This document shows positions 34,415-46,727 of a stretch of DNA of 64,000 nucleotides, in pieces. The stretch is from Hofstenia miamia (taxonomy: Eukaryota > Xenacoelomorpha > Acoela): positions 1,680,593 to 1,744,592 of the forward strand of contig SCFE01000048.1 of NCBI GenBank assembly GCA_004352715.1, read 5' to 3'. Made by a program: the position numbers and the translations under genes. Position 1 is the stretch's first letter. Each line of letters starts with the position of its first letter. Under the pieces are notes generated by a model, which worked only from the letters and a program-made list of their open reading frames with translations, had not been told where the DNA came from and did not search any database.

Positions 34415-34815
34415 TCTATACAAATGTTATACCCTAGTGTTGGCTTTTACTCCTATAAATTATTTTCCTTAATACAGTGTTGCATGTTTAAACATTGTTA
34501 CAATGAATATGTCATAATATATTAACAGAGGCAAATGCATCAGTTTGCCTAAAAATGAAAACTTCGTCAAAAAATTATTATGGTCAAATTTGTTTTGTTC
34601 AAAAACATTTATTGTCATCAATTATATCACTTTGCCTAAATCCTAGCAATCAAAAATAAAAACTTGGTCAAAAATTAATTTGCTCAGCTTAGTTTTGTCA
34701 AATATATTTCGCCACTAGATGGCGTCCAATAGAATCAGTGCATTTCCACATGCAAATAGTCATGGGTGTCCCATTGGAACGTCCTTGCCCTAGTCTCTTA
34801 CTACTAAGCACACGA
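34415..34815 (+). repeat. Unknown repeat family, third unit (copy 2)
   Basis: Direct diverged copy of 19925-20345, carrying the best version of the CCACTAGATGGCG core (34712-34724) and the shared end GTGTCCCATTGGAACGTCC. The palindromic Penelope remnant abuts its left edge. Confidence 0.7.
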
Positions 34816-36374
34816 TAAGAATGCCCATAGCAAGTTGAGGATCTCAAAGCTCACTGAGCCTTTCTAGACATGACTGAGCTTTTTTAGACTATTTCCTGAG
34901 AAGCAGTTGCATATACTGGTTATCACCAACTGGAACACCAAGTAGGTCAAAAAAGTTTGTTATGCAATGGTGCCTCATGCTTAACATGTTAATTCATCAT
35001 TAATACATTGTATTGTGTTTAAATATAATAATATTTCTCGACTTAATAGGCATTTTAGAAAATCTAGAAGGCCAGACAGTTTATATTTGGAAATCCTTGG
35101 GCTGTTGATGGTTAATGTTTTCAGAGTGGAGTCCTCCATGTTCGATCTTAAAACAATGTTCATAATTAGTTTGATTATTTTTTGATCCTTTGCTCTTTTT
35201 TACAATGTCTTCTAATGACTTTTTAATAGGCCAGTCAATGAAATCATTTGGATATTAATTTTTTAATTCTATATTATTTGTAGATTAATTATTCTATATG
35301 CGCTGTAATTGTCAAATGCTCAATGAACAAATTGAATTCAGTTTCCAAAGAAGATTGAACTATGAATAAATGTAATTTTTTGAATGTACGAATAACTAGA
35401 AAAGTAAAAAAAATTGAAACTGGAATCTATAATAAACCAAAAAAACACAGGATTTTTATTGAACTATACCTTTAGATTATAAAATATCATTAATTAATGA
35501 TCTAGAGGCAGTATGACTTATATATAATTGCAGATGGTGAAGTAAATTTTAATTTTTTCAGCGCCCGCGTTAACCCGTTTTAAGCTAAAGAAATGGAAAA
35601 GAGATATTCATAATAAAGTATAAGAGAAATAAAAAGAAGGCTTTTGCTCATAATCAAAATGAACTAAGAATTTTACTAAAGAGTAAAGTTTAGCATATCA
35701 AGCAGGTAGAACTTTGCTTATACTTTTTATTTAAAAAATCCAAGAAAATGAATCCAGTGAATGATATATTATTTCTTGTTGCCATTAAATGATTTAGTTG
35801 ATTTAAATGTCTTTACATTAATTTTGATTGCAATAACATTATTAAAACATTGAATGACCATTCAAAGAACGGTAAGTATTTTGTTTGTACGCATCTTCTA
35901 CGTTGGCCCTTGAGATATTGAAAAAACTTTTTTATTAAGGGAAGGTGAAAAGATTGCTAAATTGTCATAGAATTGCAATGGTAAATAGTTTCTACTGAAA
36001 ATTTCCCGTTTTACTGTTAATTGAAACATCCTAACATAAAATGAAATATATATATTTTAACTAGATGTATTGTTTAAATTTCCTCTGAAATTATAATTAC
36101 AAAATTAGCTTATTAGCACGAAAAAGATTTGCATCTCATATCGAAATTTTTTTAGTAAATTGAAAAAATGAAGAAAATATCTTATTTTACAATGAATGGA
36201 TAATGTTTGACGCAAAAACAGTTGCTTGTACTCTTAAATGAATTGATTTGATAACATTATTAAAACCATATTTCGGTTTTTCTACGCACTAAGCATATAT
36301 ATTCATAAATTATATCCCATTCTTCAATTAACATTGCCCAAGGAGGAAATGTAAAAAGGTGATTCGTTTATTTT

Positions 36375-36379
<5 letters not shown>
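34816..36379. other. AT-rich non-coding sequence
   Basis: No gene, repeat or motif that I can define between the repeat unit and the TA-microsatellite element. Confidence 0.5.
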
Positions 36380-36412
<33 letters not shown>

Positions 36413-37643
36413 TATTGGTGATTTGTAACATACTAATGTGAAATTGCGATTACAAAACACCAGAAATGTGAATTTTGTATGTTACAAACCACCATTTTCT
36501 GGTACGGTACTTCAGGTATATTTTTTTTTCAAAAAAAGTTAATGATCCTCTTAATGGCATCTAAATATGAGGTTTTAATACATTTTGAAATTTTTTTTTT
36601 CAAAAATTCCCAAATGGAGATTTTTCATTGATTTCACATATACTGGTGTTTTGTAGAATTTCCCATATATTGGTGTTTTGTAACAGAAAAAAATTTTTAA
36701 CTAAATTTTTTTTCGAATTCTTTTCAAATTATAATTATCCAAGTTCGTAAATGTTAAAACTAAACGAACTTGTCAATAGCTTAACAATAGGTTCTTTTTT
36801 CGAACTGAAAATCAAGCGTAAAATATGGAACAATAAGTAATTAAATATGTGGTTTGCATGGCTGCTTAACTTTAGAGTAGATGGTTACAACAACCCTTAA
36901 ATTTCGAAATAATATCCTTAAGTAAAGTAAGGCCGGACATACAGCAAGTATAAATCATACAGTCACATTGATCCTTTGTATCGTCCACTTAATGACACAA
37001 ATATTGTATATTTGTGCAATGTTTATTTTGTTTTCACGATTAATATTCATTACGTCAACTATTTTTAGCTAATTCATAATGTTGAAAAAACACTCTCCAC
37101 TACTTGAAAGAAATTAATTTACTACATTTTGCGATTTTAAGCTGTTCAAGCAAACATAAATTTGAGTGAAATACCTCTTTGAATAAGTTATTCTTTGTAA
37201 CATTTACTTTCAACATTAGCAGTTTTTACATGACAATTTTTACAATATCAATACTAAGACTTAATATACAGCTAAAAATAAAATATGTTTAGTACAGTGT
37301 GGAACTTTGGCTTGAATAACATTTGATATTCAAAATATGCACAAAAAATATCTCAGTTTTTAGAAATTATTTTAAAAGAAATAATTGAATTAGTGCATAG
37401 TTTTTTACACTTTACAAACATAAAGGTCAAACGAAATTGATAACAACATATCAATAGAGACTAAGTATTATCATATATAAGTAAAAATCACGAAAAATAA
37501 AAATGAAAAAATATAAATTTTTTTCCTATGTACAAAACACCATTTGGTTACATAACACCAATATATGTGGTGAGCGTTACAAAGCACCAATATATATGAA
37601 AATTTTGTTACAAATCACCAATATATATGTATATATATATATA
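36380..37643. mobile_element. Inverted-repeat element embedded in a TA microsatellite
   Basis: The left edge (36396-36430) and right edge (37607-37643) are perfect inverted repeats of at least 35 bp: an outer TATATA run then ATTGGTGATTTGTAACA inward. Further copies of ATTGGTG(T/A)TTTGTA lie inside in the left half (near 36648, 36664) and as TACAAA(A/G)CACCAAT in the right half (near 37534, 37549, 37577). Terminal and subterminal repeats of a common motif suggest a non-autonomous DNA transposon inserting into TA repeats. It has no coding region. Confidence 0.65.
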
Positions 37644-37729
37644 GGTCTCAACAGGAAAACACTAAGATGTTATTCATACAATCAATAAATCGCAGATAAA
37701 TTTGAATTTCAAATATATTTCATTTAAGG

Positions 37730-38041
37730 ATGAATCTTCAAAGTTGTATTAAGTCTAAATGTGGATGTTTGCAATTAATATCTAAAGGAATTGAGTATGT
37801 ATCTAGTAAAACACAATTTGAAAGGTTTTTTAAAAATGTAGTCTCCTTTAGAAACACATATAGCCAGCTATATAAAAAATTTTATTATAAGAAACACTAT
37901 TTTATAGGACAACATGATTTAGTCAAATTAATAAATAAAAAGGTGAGGAATCGCACAAAATTGTATAAAGCTACTCTGTTTTATATCGAATTTTCTTTGC
38001 AAAAACATCTGGACCTCTTGACCGGCATTTGTTTACAATGA
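37730..38041 (+). CDS. Unidentified 103-codon open frame
   Basis: An ATG-initiated frame of 103 codons just beyond the TA-microsatellite element. Composition is rich in Lys, Tyr, Phe and Leu, as AT-rich DNA would give by chance; there are no transmembrane runs or recognisable motifs. It could be a relic of a retroelement ORF or a chance frame. I do not assign a function. Confidence 0.15.
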   Translation: MNLQSCIKSKCGCLQLISKGIEYVSSKTQFERFFKNVVSFRNTYSQLYKKFYYKKHYFIGQHDLVKLINKKVRNRTKLYKATLFYIEFSLQKHLDLLTGICLQ

Positions 38042-39356
38042 CCTGAAATAGAGCAATGAAATTTCCTATTGACAACACTAAAAACATTCCACCAACCACA
38101 GGAACCTAAATGACAATGACAATTAGATTTTTAAATAAACAACTTCTAAATCATTATTAGAATAAATTATTAATAAGTTTAAGGAATAACTGCTTTATTT
38201 TCAGATAATAAATCAAATAACACTTTTTAAACATATTTAAAAATTATTATTGCCAAGATAAAAATGTCTTGAGCACAAACATTCTGCAAAACACCATTAG
38301 AGTCCATCAACTAGCAATCAACTAATATTAGGATACGTCAATTACTGATTATCAATAAATTATCTTGACAGATATTGACCACTAATAACATTATTTTTTA
38401 AAAAAAATTTTCAAAGAAATATCGAAATACAATACAACCAAAGACTTATGTTTAGATTTAGGGCTAGGTTCAAGTAAATTTTCGCGAACTATGTTGCTGA
38501 ACTATAATTGGTTCAAACAAAACGAACTTTAGACGTTAGACGATGGCAGTCTGAGCATTGTAAGCAATTTCGACAATAACTGATAATTGAAAATTGAATC
38601 AATCAAATACTAAATGCTAGGTCAATTTTCAAATAGCAATTAGTTAATTAATCGAACAGCTATAAACACATATCCGTACTTATACAAGAATTCAAAAAAC
38701 TAAGTCAAAAATATACGAATGGGATGTCGAAAAAGAAACTAAGCAAAACTTATACAAAGAAATAGGATTATACGAGTACTCGGCGAATATGTGTAAAAAG
38801 TTGTGCATGATTTTCGTGACAATGTTTTAGCTTGAGATAATATCGCATGGAGAAAAACTCTACGAGAAGATTGCAAAAACTTTTGCATCCATAGTCTTGT
38901 AAATGGATATATTTCACACTGATAGCAATAGGTCGTTTCAAAACAATCACAGTGCTTTGCTTGCATGGGTAGATGAAGCTGATTCAATTATACCACTAAA
39001 GTAACCGTAATTGTGAGGATGGATAATGAAGGAATGGCGGCAGAAAGTGCAGATAGCTGAATTTTAAATTGTCCCCACAACAGTTGATTTTGATATGCAC
39101 AGGAAGTCATAACGATTATATCATCCCTAGAATTATATGTTCGTTGTTGCTGTTATCAGGTTAATAACTGCAATGCAATGATATACAGTGCAAGGCAATT
39201 TCGCTTACCTACTGATGAGACCACTCTTGAACAAGAAGAGAATAATGACGTGGAAATGTTAGACCTGTCGGATGTTGCGCACATCGTTTAAATAACGCCA
39301 TGCTAGACAGTGTATATAATTGCAAATTTTGAACATGTCCACACAATGTGCAAGAA
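38042..39356. other. AT-rich sequence, no gene supported
   Basis: A - strand frame at 38987-38739 is open for 82 codons and cysteine-containing at its start, but shows no family motif. Nothing else is seen. Confidence 0.4.
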
Positions 39357-39860
39357 AATTGGCGGCACACGGTTGTTGGATTCGCGATGGTATGGGCATA
39401 GTCGGCAGTGGAAAACTAAGCAGCAATGGGCGAGAAACGACTGCACTCTCCTTCCCTTAACTTCAATCGGGAACCTTAACATCTACACAAATGCAGAAGG
39501 TTTTCTTGATAATTGATCTTGAAAATTTCTTGAGCTCCAGAATCATGAGGTTGATAACATTGGGTATCAAGTGAGAACGATTTTCCGTTTTTAATGGCCT
39601 GCAAAAGGACAAAGATGTTCACATGACGATCAAGCAGTTCATTTCTACCCTTTCCAAACAAAGATTGCCGATCTGTTCTGTCAGCACCAGAAACTGTGAG
39701 GTGACAGTTCTAAAATCTTAGTTCGAAATGCAATTGCAACAACTAGTAACAACATTGATGTGGAGAAACAACGCAGTGGCAGCTTCAGTGAACGACAAAT
39801 GCATGATGCTTAAAATTTCTGAAACTTAGTGATTGCTACATTCGCAAAACAATGACGAAC
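39357..39860 (+). repeat. 504-bp contig-end duplication, copy 1
   Basis: Recurs as 39985-40488 with constant offset 628 and no difference that I can see. Between the copies lie two single N and a 122-bp orphan contig (39862-39983). The arrangement points to unmerged overlapping contigs. Local GC content is higher than in the surroundings. Confidence 0.8.
39476..39715 (-). other. Possible coding exon or transposon fragment, unidentified
   Basis: On the - strand a good 3' splice-site-like sequence (AAGATTTTAG) at about 39707-39716 is followed by an open frame of about 78 codons reading TVSGADRTDRQSLFGKGRNE and later YQPHDSGAQEIFKINYQ, ending at a stop at 39476. Composition is protein-like and less AT-driven than its neighbours. 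I do not recognise the family. The same frame is repeated at 40343-40104 by the duplication. Confidence 0.3.
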
Positions 39861-39984
39861 NAAGTTTGTTTAATCTATGTTCCTTCATAATATGATTTGT
39901 ATACCACCTTCCAATTCTTCAGTTTCCTTATTTCTCTTTCCATTTTGATCTTCCAGAAACTTACTTCATCCTCACCAGCTCAAN

Positions 39985-40488
39985 AATTGGCGGCACACGG
40001 TTGTTGGATTCGCGATGGTATGGGCATAGTCGGCAGTGGAAAACTAAGCAGCAATGGGCGAGAAACGACTGCACTCTCCTTCCCTTAACTTCAATCGGGA
40101 ACCTTAACATCTACACAAATGCAGAAGGTTTTCTTGATAATTGATCTTGAAAATTTCTTGAGCTCCAGAATCATGAGGTTGATAACATTGGGTATCAAGT
40201 GAGAACGATTTTCCGTTTTTAATGGCCTGCAAAAGGACAAAGATGTTCACATGACGATCAAGCAGTTCATTTCTACCCTTTCCAAACAAAGATTGCCGAT
40301 CTGTTCTGTCAGCACCAGAAACTGTGAGGTGACAGTTCTAAAATCTTAGTTCGAAATGCAATTGCAACAACTAGTAACAACATTGATGTGGAGAAACAAC
40401 GCAGTGGCAGCTTCAGTGAACGACAAATGCATGATGCTTAAAATTTCTGAAACTTAGTGATTGCTACATTCGCAAAACAATGACGAAC
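39985..40488 (+). repeat. 504-bp contig-end duplication, copy 2
   Basis: Second copy of 39357-39860; it begins right after the N at 39984 and continues into unique sequence at 40489. Confidence 0.8.
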
Positions 40489-41055
40489 AATGTTTTTTAA
40501 ATAGGTCTATATTTCGGAGAATCTGCAACATTAAATGGAACAACACAAAATTGTGTTGCCTTAACCACTGTGTTTGTTTTTAACACAACCTTGTTTTCAT
40601 TGTTGTACATATTAATGGGTTTTACCTATTAAACTTTTTGCCTAACTTTGGTTCCAAAGACCACTTAGTTAAACCATAGAATAGCTAAACAACTTTTTTA
40701 ATATTCATAGTTTAAAAAAATAGTTTAAAAAACTTTTAACTCGACAGTTCTGGTCACATTGTAGTTATTATTTGGTAAATGTCTCAAAAAAAACTATAAC
40801 GTCCAAAACCGAACAAATACTAAAAAATTACGGCAAGTACTAAATACACACACACACACTCAGTAGCGATTAAGTGAATTTCTTCTAGAACGGTAAATCC
40901 CATACCTAAAAGAACTGCAGACATTTTTTATTGATTCTAGGTGTTAGCAGATATGACCTACAACACCGTTGTAATTATTAAATTTGTTTATTCTGAAAAC
41001 TGATAAATTAATGTCGAATTCCAACATTTTTAAAATTAAAAAAATAATTACTAAC
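40489..41055. other. Last visible TMEM120 intron, beginning
   Basis: Lies directly downstream (on the - strand) of the exon 3 donor CAG|GTTAGT. I searched this stretch for the expected terminal exon (a hydrophobic segment with a GN..TT motif) and did not find it. Confidence 0.5.
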
Positions 41056-41425
41056 CTGCCACTCCACACAATCAGGTTCAAACGCCATTAGGATTAGTAT
41101 ATAAGCATTGTAAAATTCAAAAACATAAATGACAAGAAGAAATGGTATGATAAATGAAAGTCCTCTCCACATCCAAGAACGGAATCCTTCCACTGTGACA
41201 TCCATTTGGCCTTTGTGACCCAACGCCTGAAGAGTATAAATCACACGTCTTTGATAATGATATTGCAATAATTGCACCAACCCAACTATCATGGAGAAGA
41301 CATAGAACTGACTGCGAAATGATTGATAAGATTTCCCCATGGGCCATACCAACAGCACACCGGAAACTGCAGTTGAAATATAATGATGGATCATCCACCA
41401 ACCCTTTATGTGAGACCCATTAGTA
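41056..41425 (-). CDS. TMEM120: TMEM120 homologue, exon 3 (third to fifth membrane spans)
   Basis: 370 bp bounded by acceptor TTGTTCTTTAG (41426-41436) and donor CAG|GTTAGT (41055-41050). The first base completes the codon split by exon 2. The protein reads TNGSHIKGWWMIHHYIS, then FRSQFYVFSMIVGLVQLLQY, GQMDVTVEGFRSWMWRG and EPDCVEWQ, matching TMEM120A/B almost motif for motif, including the GWW..HHY pair that lines the coenzyme-A pocket in the known structure. Three hydrophobic spans are present. TMEM120 proteins are six-span nuclear-envelope/ER proteins with an ELO-like fold, tied to fat metabolism. A terminal exon of about 45 codons should follow and was not located. Confidence 0.93.
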
Positions 41426-42029
41426 CTAAAGAACAAATTATTTTCCAAATAAACTACAATGCAAAATAACTTCATATGCCAAAGAAATCCTTATTAACAT
41501 ATTTTAGCCTAAAATGCTAGTAAATAGAAGCATGAATTAGTCTAGAGTTTGAAATAGCGAGTTATTTTATTAAACGATGCACTTAATTAATACACTCATT
41601 TACCTAATAATTTTTAAGGTACTTTAAATATTTTTAATATATTCGCATTTCGAATAGTGAATTGGTCAAAAGTTTGGTCATCGGTGACGAATTTCAATCT
41701 TTTTTCGCTATATCATTTTTGGTGATCTGCTTCTCATTTGTATTCAAATGTAAATGAAACATTATCAGGCTCCACCAGATCGTTTACCACTCCTCTAAGA
41801 GCAGAGTCAATTTACCGCTCTATAGGCTTTACTACTTACTAAATTCAAGTTTCAAGACGTCAAATATATTCTGTGTAACTACCTTGCAAAATCTGAGACA
41901 TTGTTGGAAAATATCACTCGGGTTTCTTACTTGCTATGGTCGTATTATAATATTACTAATGAAAATGATAAATTTCGGATTTTATGAACAATTAATACGT
42001 TTATTGCACTCGTAACTTTCTGAAAGGTA

Positions 42030-42690
42030 AATAGGAAGTGTCATTGGATCTTTGTTATTATTAATATTTATTAATGATTTACAAGAATGTTGTAATAGTG
42101 ATTGTTGGCTATTCACAGCTTATACACAATTATTAACTACTATTATCTTTCATGAAGTCATTCAAGATGAAATTAATAAGGTTATTGCTTGGAGCAATAC
42201 AAATACAATCACCTTTAATGTTAATAAATCAAGAGTAAACTGCTTTAGAAAATCTTCAAATATTAATAATAAACGTTAATTTTACATGAACACTAATCAA
42301 CACTGTTTGCAAAGAATGGTTTGAATACATCATACAATCTAAATTGGAATGCTTATATGGAATATATAATAAATAAATCCCTAAGAAATTTCTTATACTA
42401 TAGAATCCATTTTAAGCATTTCTTTTAATATATAATCAAGTTATTTATCGAAACTTAGCTAATGGCAATATATTTTCGTTAACTATTCAATCTCAAATTA
42501 ACGACTTAATATTTGTTAATAAATTGCTAACATACAAATATGACTTTAACATCTTTGAATATATTAGCAACAACAACAATGTCATCAATACCAGATTTAA
42601 ATGTGAAAGACTATTTTAAATGAAAGATCAAAAAGAACACTTCAATTATCTAATTACGTCGGTCGAATTATTCACTTAGTAAATTATGAA
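42030..42690 (+). mobile_element. LINE E: reverse transcriptase fragment
   Basis: The open stretch 42034-42279 reads GSVIGSLLLLIFINDLQE, a decayed GSVLGPLLFLIFINDLP block, then FTAYTQLL where (F/Y)ADDTQLL is expected, so catalytic aspartates are lost. Further down, KTI.LNERSKRTLQLSNYV-like coding near 42610-42650 fits a LINE C-terminus. Both ends are missing. It lies antisense within a TMEM120 intron. Confidence 0.65.
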
Positions 42691-44304
42691 TTGAATTCCA
42701 TCAAATTAATTTAAAAAAAGGTTATATATTTATATTGACATCACAGACAGCACAAGACATTTCTAAAACGACCTAACAACTGTTACTAACTTATGCATAT
42801 TTATTTAATAGCACAAACTGCTAAACGCTAAAAATACATAAAGCATTACATGCTTTACCAAACAAAGAAAAGCCGCGAACACCTGACTGCACAAGACATG
42901 ACAGAAAATATTTTTCTTCACCAATAAACATGCATCCACCAACCGATGACAACAAATTTCTTCAATTATTGAAAAAGTATTTCAATTGACGGAGATTAGT
43001 GTAAAATAAGACACACCTATATTGCTCTCTCAGAGTATAATTATAAGATTAACCAGTGTACAGTTCAAAGATTGATAATTTGTAAACATTTCCGAGTGCT
43101 ACTTGGTATGTGAATTACAAAATCACATTCCAAAGATTAGGTAAACGATGTGAGTCTATACAAGTGTGATATACTATAGGTTCAAAGATCTTAAGATGTA
43201 AGATTTTTTGTTTAAAAAAGATTAATTCAAATACCAAAACAGCAACCATTTCCAAGTTAGAAATGGAACAAGTGCGAAAAGTAAACAATTAAACATCCTA
43301 ATTCCTAATATTAAACTGGGATTTTTCAAAATGTGTAAAAAATAAGGCAAAATATGAGCTACCAAAGTCGTTAACAAAAAACACTTTTATCATGTGCTAA
43401 CCAAATTTTCTGTTAAAATGTATATAATCGTTCATATATTTCGATTTGGTTACAGCTTATTGGGTTTGCAATTCCAATCAAATATCTACAATGTGCGACA
43501 AAAATAAGGCCGAAAAATTATGATTTATTTACAAATAACGAAAAAAAGCTTTATTTGTGTGCATGTATTTCCAGGAAAGATTGAATTTTCAGAAATTTGA
43601 AGTAGACATGCCCATGATTTGAGCGGAGGCGGTAGCAAAATCAAAAATAAAAGTTAGACAACACACTAACTAGAAATGTTATTACACCTCAAAGAAATAT
43701 GTCATATGGAAGAAAAATAATGCGGCATAAGATATGGTATTCATAGCTGATTAAATTTTTTGCACTGCAACGATATTTATAGAAAAAAACGCTGAAAGCA
43801 ATATTTAAAAATTTTTTAAACTTTATTAAAGTGGGTCTATTATTTATTAATTAACCACTGCTCTATAAAAGGCCACGAAATTTCAAAACATATCCTGCTA
43901 AACGTTAATGTTAAAATCACTAGTCTAAATAATTACAATGATAGTCTACTTCTAGTTAAAAAATTAAAAAGAAAATGTGAAATGAAACGAAAAGACGGTA
44001 CTTAACCAATGCGATAGTAAAAAATATATTCAGTATCAAATTGTACTAAAAAATTTACAAAACACGTGGTTTCAAAACACCAGACTGGTTGCACATATTT
44101 TTGAATATATAACAAAATTAAAAAGTTTTAAATTTGTAGAGGATTAATGCATGTGTTATAATGTTAATTGGAGTTCCATACGTTTTGGGCACTAAAATAT
44201 AGTATATGAGGTAACTCTGTGATTGGTTGTTTATCGCTGCATGTCTAACGATAAGCGATATATTTATCCCTTAAGGTGTCCGAAAGTCATTCTCTTCGCT
44301 GTTT

Positions 44305-44900
44305 ATGCCGATAATGCCTCATAAGTATCAAAAAGTATAAGGCGCCTCCAACAAGAAGTGGACGGGTCTTCCATAAAAGACGTTCAAGAAGGAATGAAGA
44401 GTATAAGACAAGCTTCACTGGTAAACAAAGTCCCAATACCAACATTAGCAGCCCGTCTTAACGGAACACGCGGTGAAATAGTCGGTCGGGCTCCTGTACT
44501 ATCGTCATCTGAGGAAGAACTCTTATCTGAAACAATTAAGCAAATTGCCGATTGGAGATACTCACTATTCGTTTTGAACATGCGGTTTCTGACATGCCTA
44601 GACAAGGCCAATAAAGAAGTATATCAAGAGTAATACACCAGGTACAGAGTGGATTCGATCATTAATGTTGCGTAATTCAAAGAGCAAGCACTATTAAGAG
44701 AGGTCGTTCGCGGGTAGATGCTGAAGAAGTGACAGATTCTTGTAAAATTGTCCCAGGAACCAATATCTCAACTTTGGACATGGAAGAAGGAGAACCATCG
44801 TCTTCTGGAGCAATCAGCCAAGTTCCAACTGAATCGGCGGGAGGGACAACTAGTAAAAAGGTGATGTTGGTGAGTCATCATGCTCAAAATGTTCTGTGTT
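44305..44900 (+). pseudogene. pogo/Tigger-like transposase relic
   Basis: Begins MPIMPHKYQKV, then after a frame disruption continues at 44358-44633: SIKDVQEGMKSIRQASLVNK, VPIPTLAARLNGTRG and GRAPVLSSSEEELLSETIKQ. This is the layout of the psq-type helix-turn-helix of pogo/Tigger transposases (Q..V..V..G..S...A....VP..TL..RL.G) and the start of the second DNA-binding domain; NTPGTEWIRSLMLR near 44636-44678 matches the pogo N(K/T)PG.EW(L/I)RSF motif. The DDE catalytic domain is absent, apparently deleted before a short serine-rich tail. Dead relic in a TMEM120 intron. Confidence 0.6.
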
Positions 44901-46727
44901 AAACAATGATTATCAGGGATCGGACTGGATACAATGCTATACTCGGTAGAATTTATATATTGATCGTTTTAGCTAATAATCATGACTATAATACACAAAC
45001 TAGTTGTTTGAAGTATAGATTGCAGAATTACCCCAAATTTAATTGTAGAACAAAGCATATTTGTGCTAGTGAAACATCAATAGCGCTCATATTATATAAA
45101 AAGCTTATTTTCAGCAAAATAGAATATCCTAATGTTCTAAAATTCTGTTTGATTTACTATTAAATCGTTATCTCTTTAAAATACGATTCATAGAAAAGAA
45201 AACTGTACAAAAACTGTATGGTAGGGCCTACTAAATTACACAGCCGTGGTAGTTTCCCCAGGGCATTAAAAAACGGGGCCGATGAGTATAACAATATTTT
45301 AAAAGTACTAAATAACGTTATCTGCAACTTTTTTTTGATGTTTTTCCAAATTTAGTTGAAAATTTTACAATTGTGTCATCAATAAAATCAAATTTGCGAA
45401 GCATTGCCACTAAAAGCTTAAGTGAAATAGTCAAAATCAAGGATATTGGCTGCATTAACCACAAGGCAACAATTTCAAAATTAATATTTACTACTATTAT
45501 AAATGTCTTCTTCAACAACAATCAAAAGAAGATCACAAGTAGCACAATTCAAGAGATAAAACGTGCTAAATATCTCTAAGGATTAATACTTTTATTTGTG
45601 TAAAATGCCAAATTTCATATTGATTAAATAAATATGAAATACATATATTTATATTTTTGATATTATTTTATTTATTAATTTACGCAACAAATCACTTCGT
45701 TTAAGTGTTAACAATTCAAATATTGAATATAAATAATCGGCTCTTTTTTAAAAAGGTCGGGGAGATTATCATGAAAGTGTAATTTAGCCGGCCTTGGCAT
45801 AAGCCATTGATATATTATAGTATATTATAAAGAAATTATTTTATTTGAAAATATAATCGTTTGGTAAAAATATTTTTTCAATAATGAATTAAGACAATAT
45901 TACAACAGAATAGCGTCATAAACCTTGACAAATATAAAATTCAATCAAGGAATCTTCTCGTAATTAATTTTGCTTATTTGAACGTTAGATGAGAAATTTT
46001 CATGGCGTGGCAATTGAAATGAAACAAGACAATTCGCCCAAATTAGGCGTTCGCAATATTGTGAGATAAAACTATGAATTGGCCTATAATTGCATAAATA
46101 AGATTTACGTAAATGTAAATATCCCATAGGAACAGAGAACACATCAAAGTCAGATTGCCTTCCAAAATAGCTCCAATTTCTAAGAAATTATTATCAACTT
46201 GCACAGCTCCCGGCATTCACACAGACCACTGTATATACAAAAACAATAAAAAACGGTTATGAATTGTAATACACGCAAATTTGCTATAATCCCTGCTCCT
46301 GGAAGCTGTGTGTTTTACAATTAATTGGAATATTAAATAGATAAAATATAAGTTCATGAAAATATGTGTATATTATAGAATTATAGGAAGAAATAAGTCA
46401 ACAACCAACAAAAATGTCAATTTTTTTGCCTTGGAATATCACTTAAAGCGACAGCAAATCAGACGATCCTTAGTAAAATTCATACGCTAAGTATCCACCA
46501 TATTACATCAAAATAGCATAATAAAAGACTTTCCCTTGGTGTACCCGATGTGAATTAACATAAATTGCATGAAGAATTCCTTTATAAGAATGAAAATAGA
46601 GAGGGAAACTGTTTTTATTTTAACATTTCATTTATAAGTTTATTTTTACTAGCAGAAATTCAATGGCAATGGAAATGTACAAAACACAGAAAAATGCCCA
46701 ACTAACATAAATAACTTTTAAAAGTAG

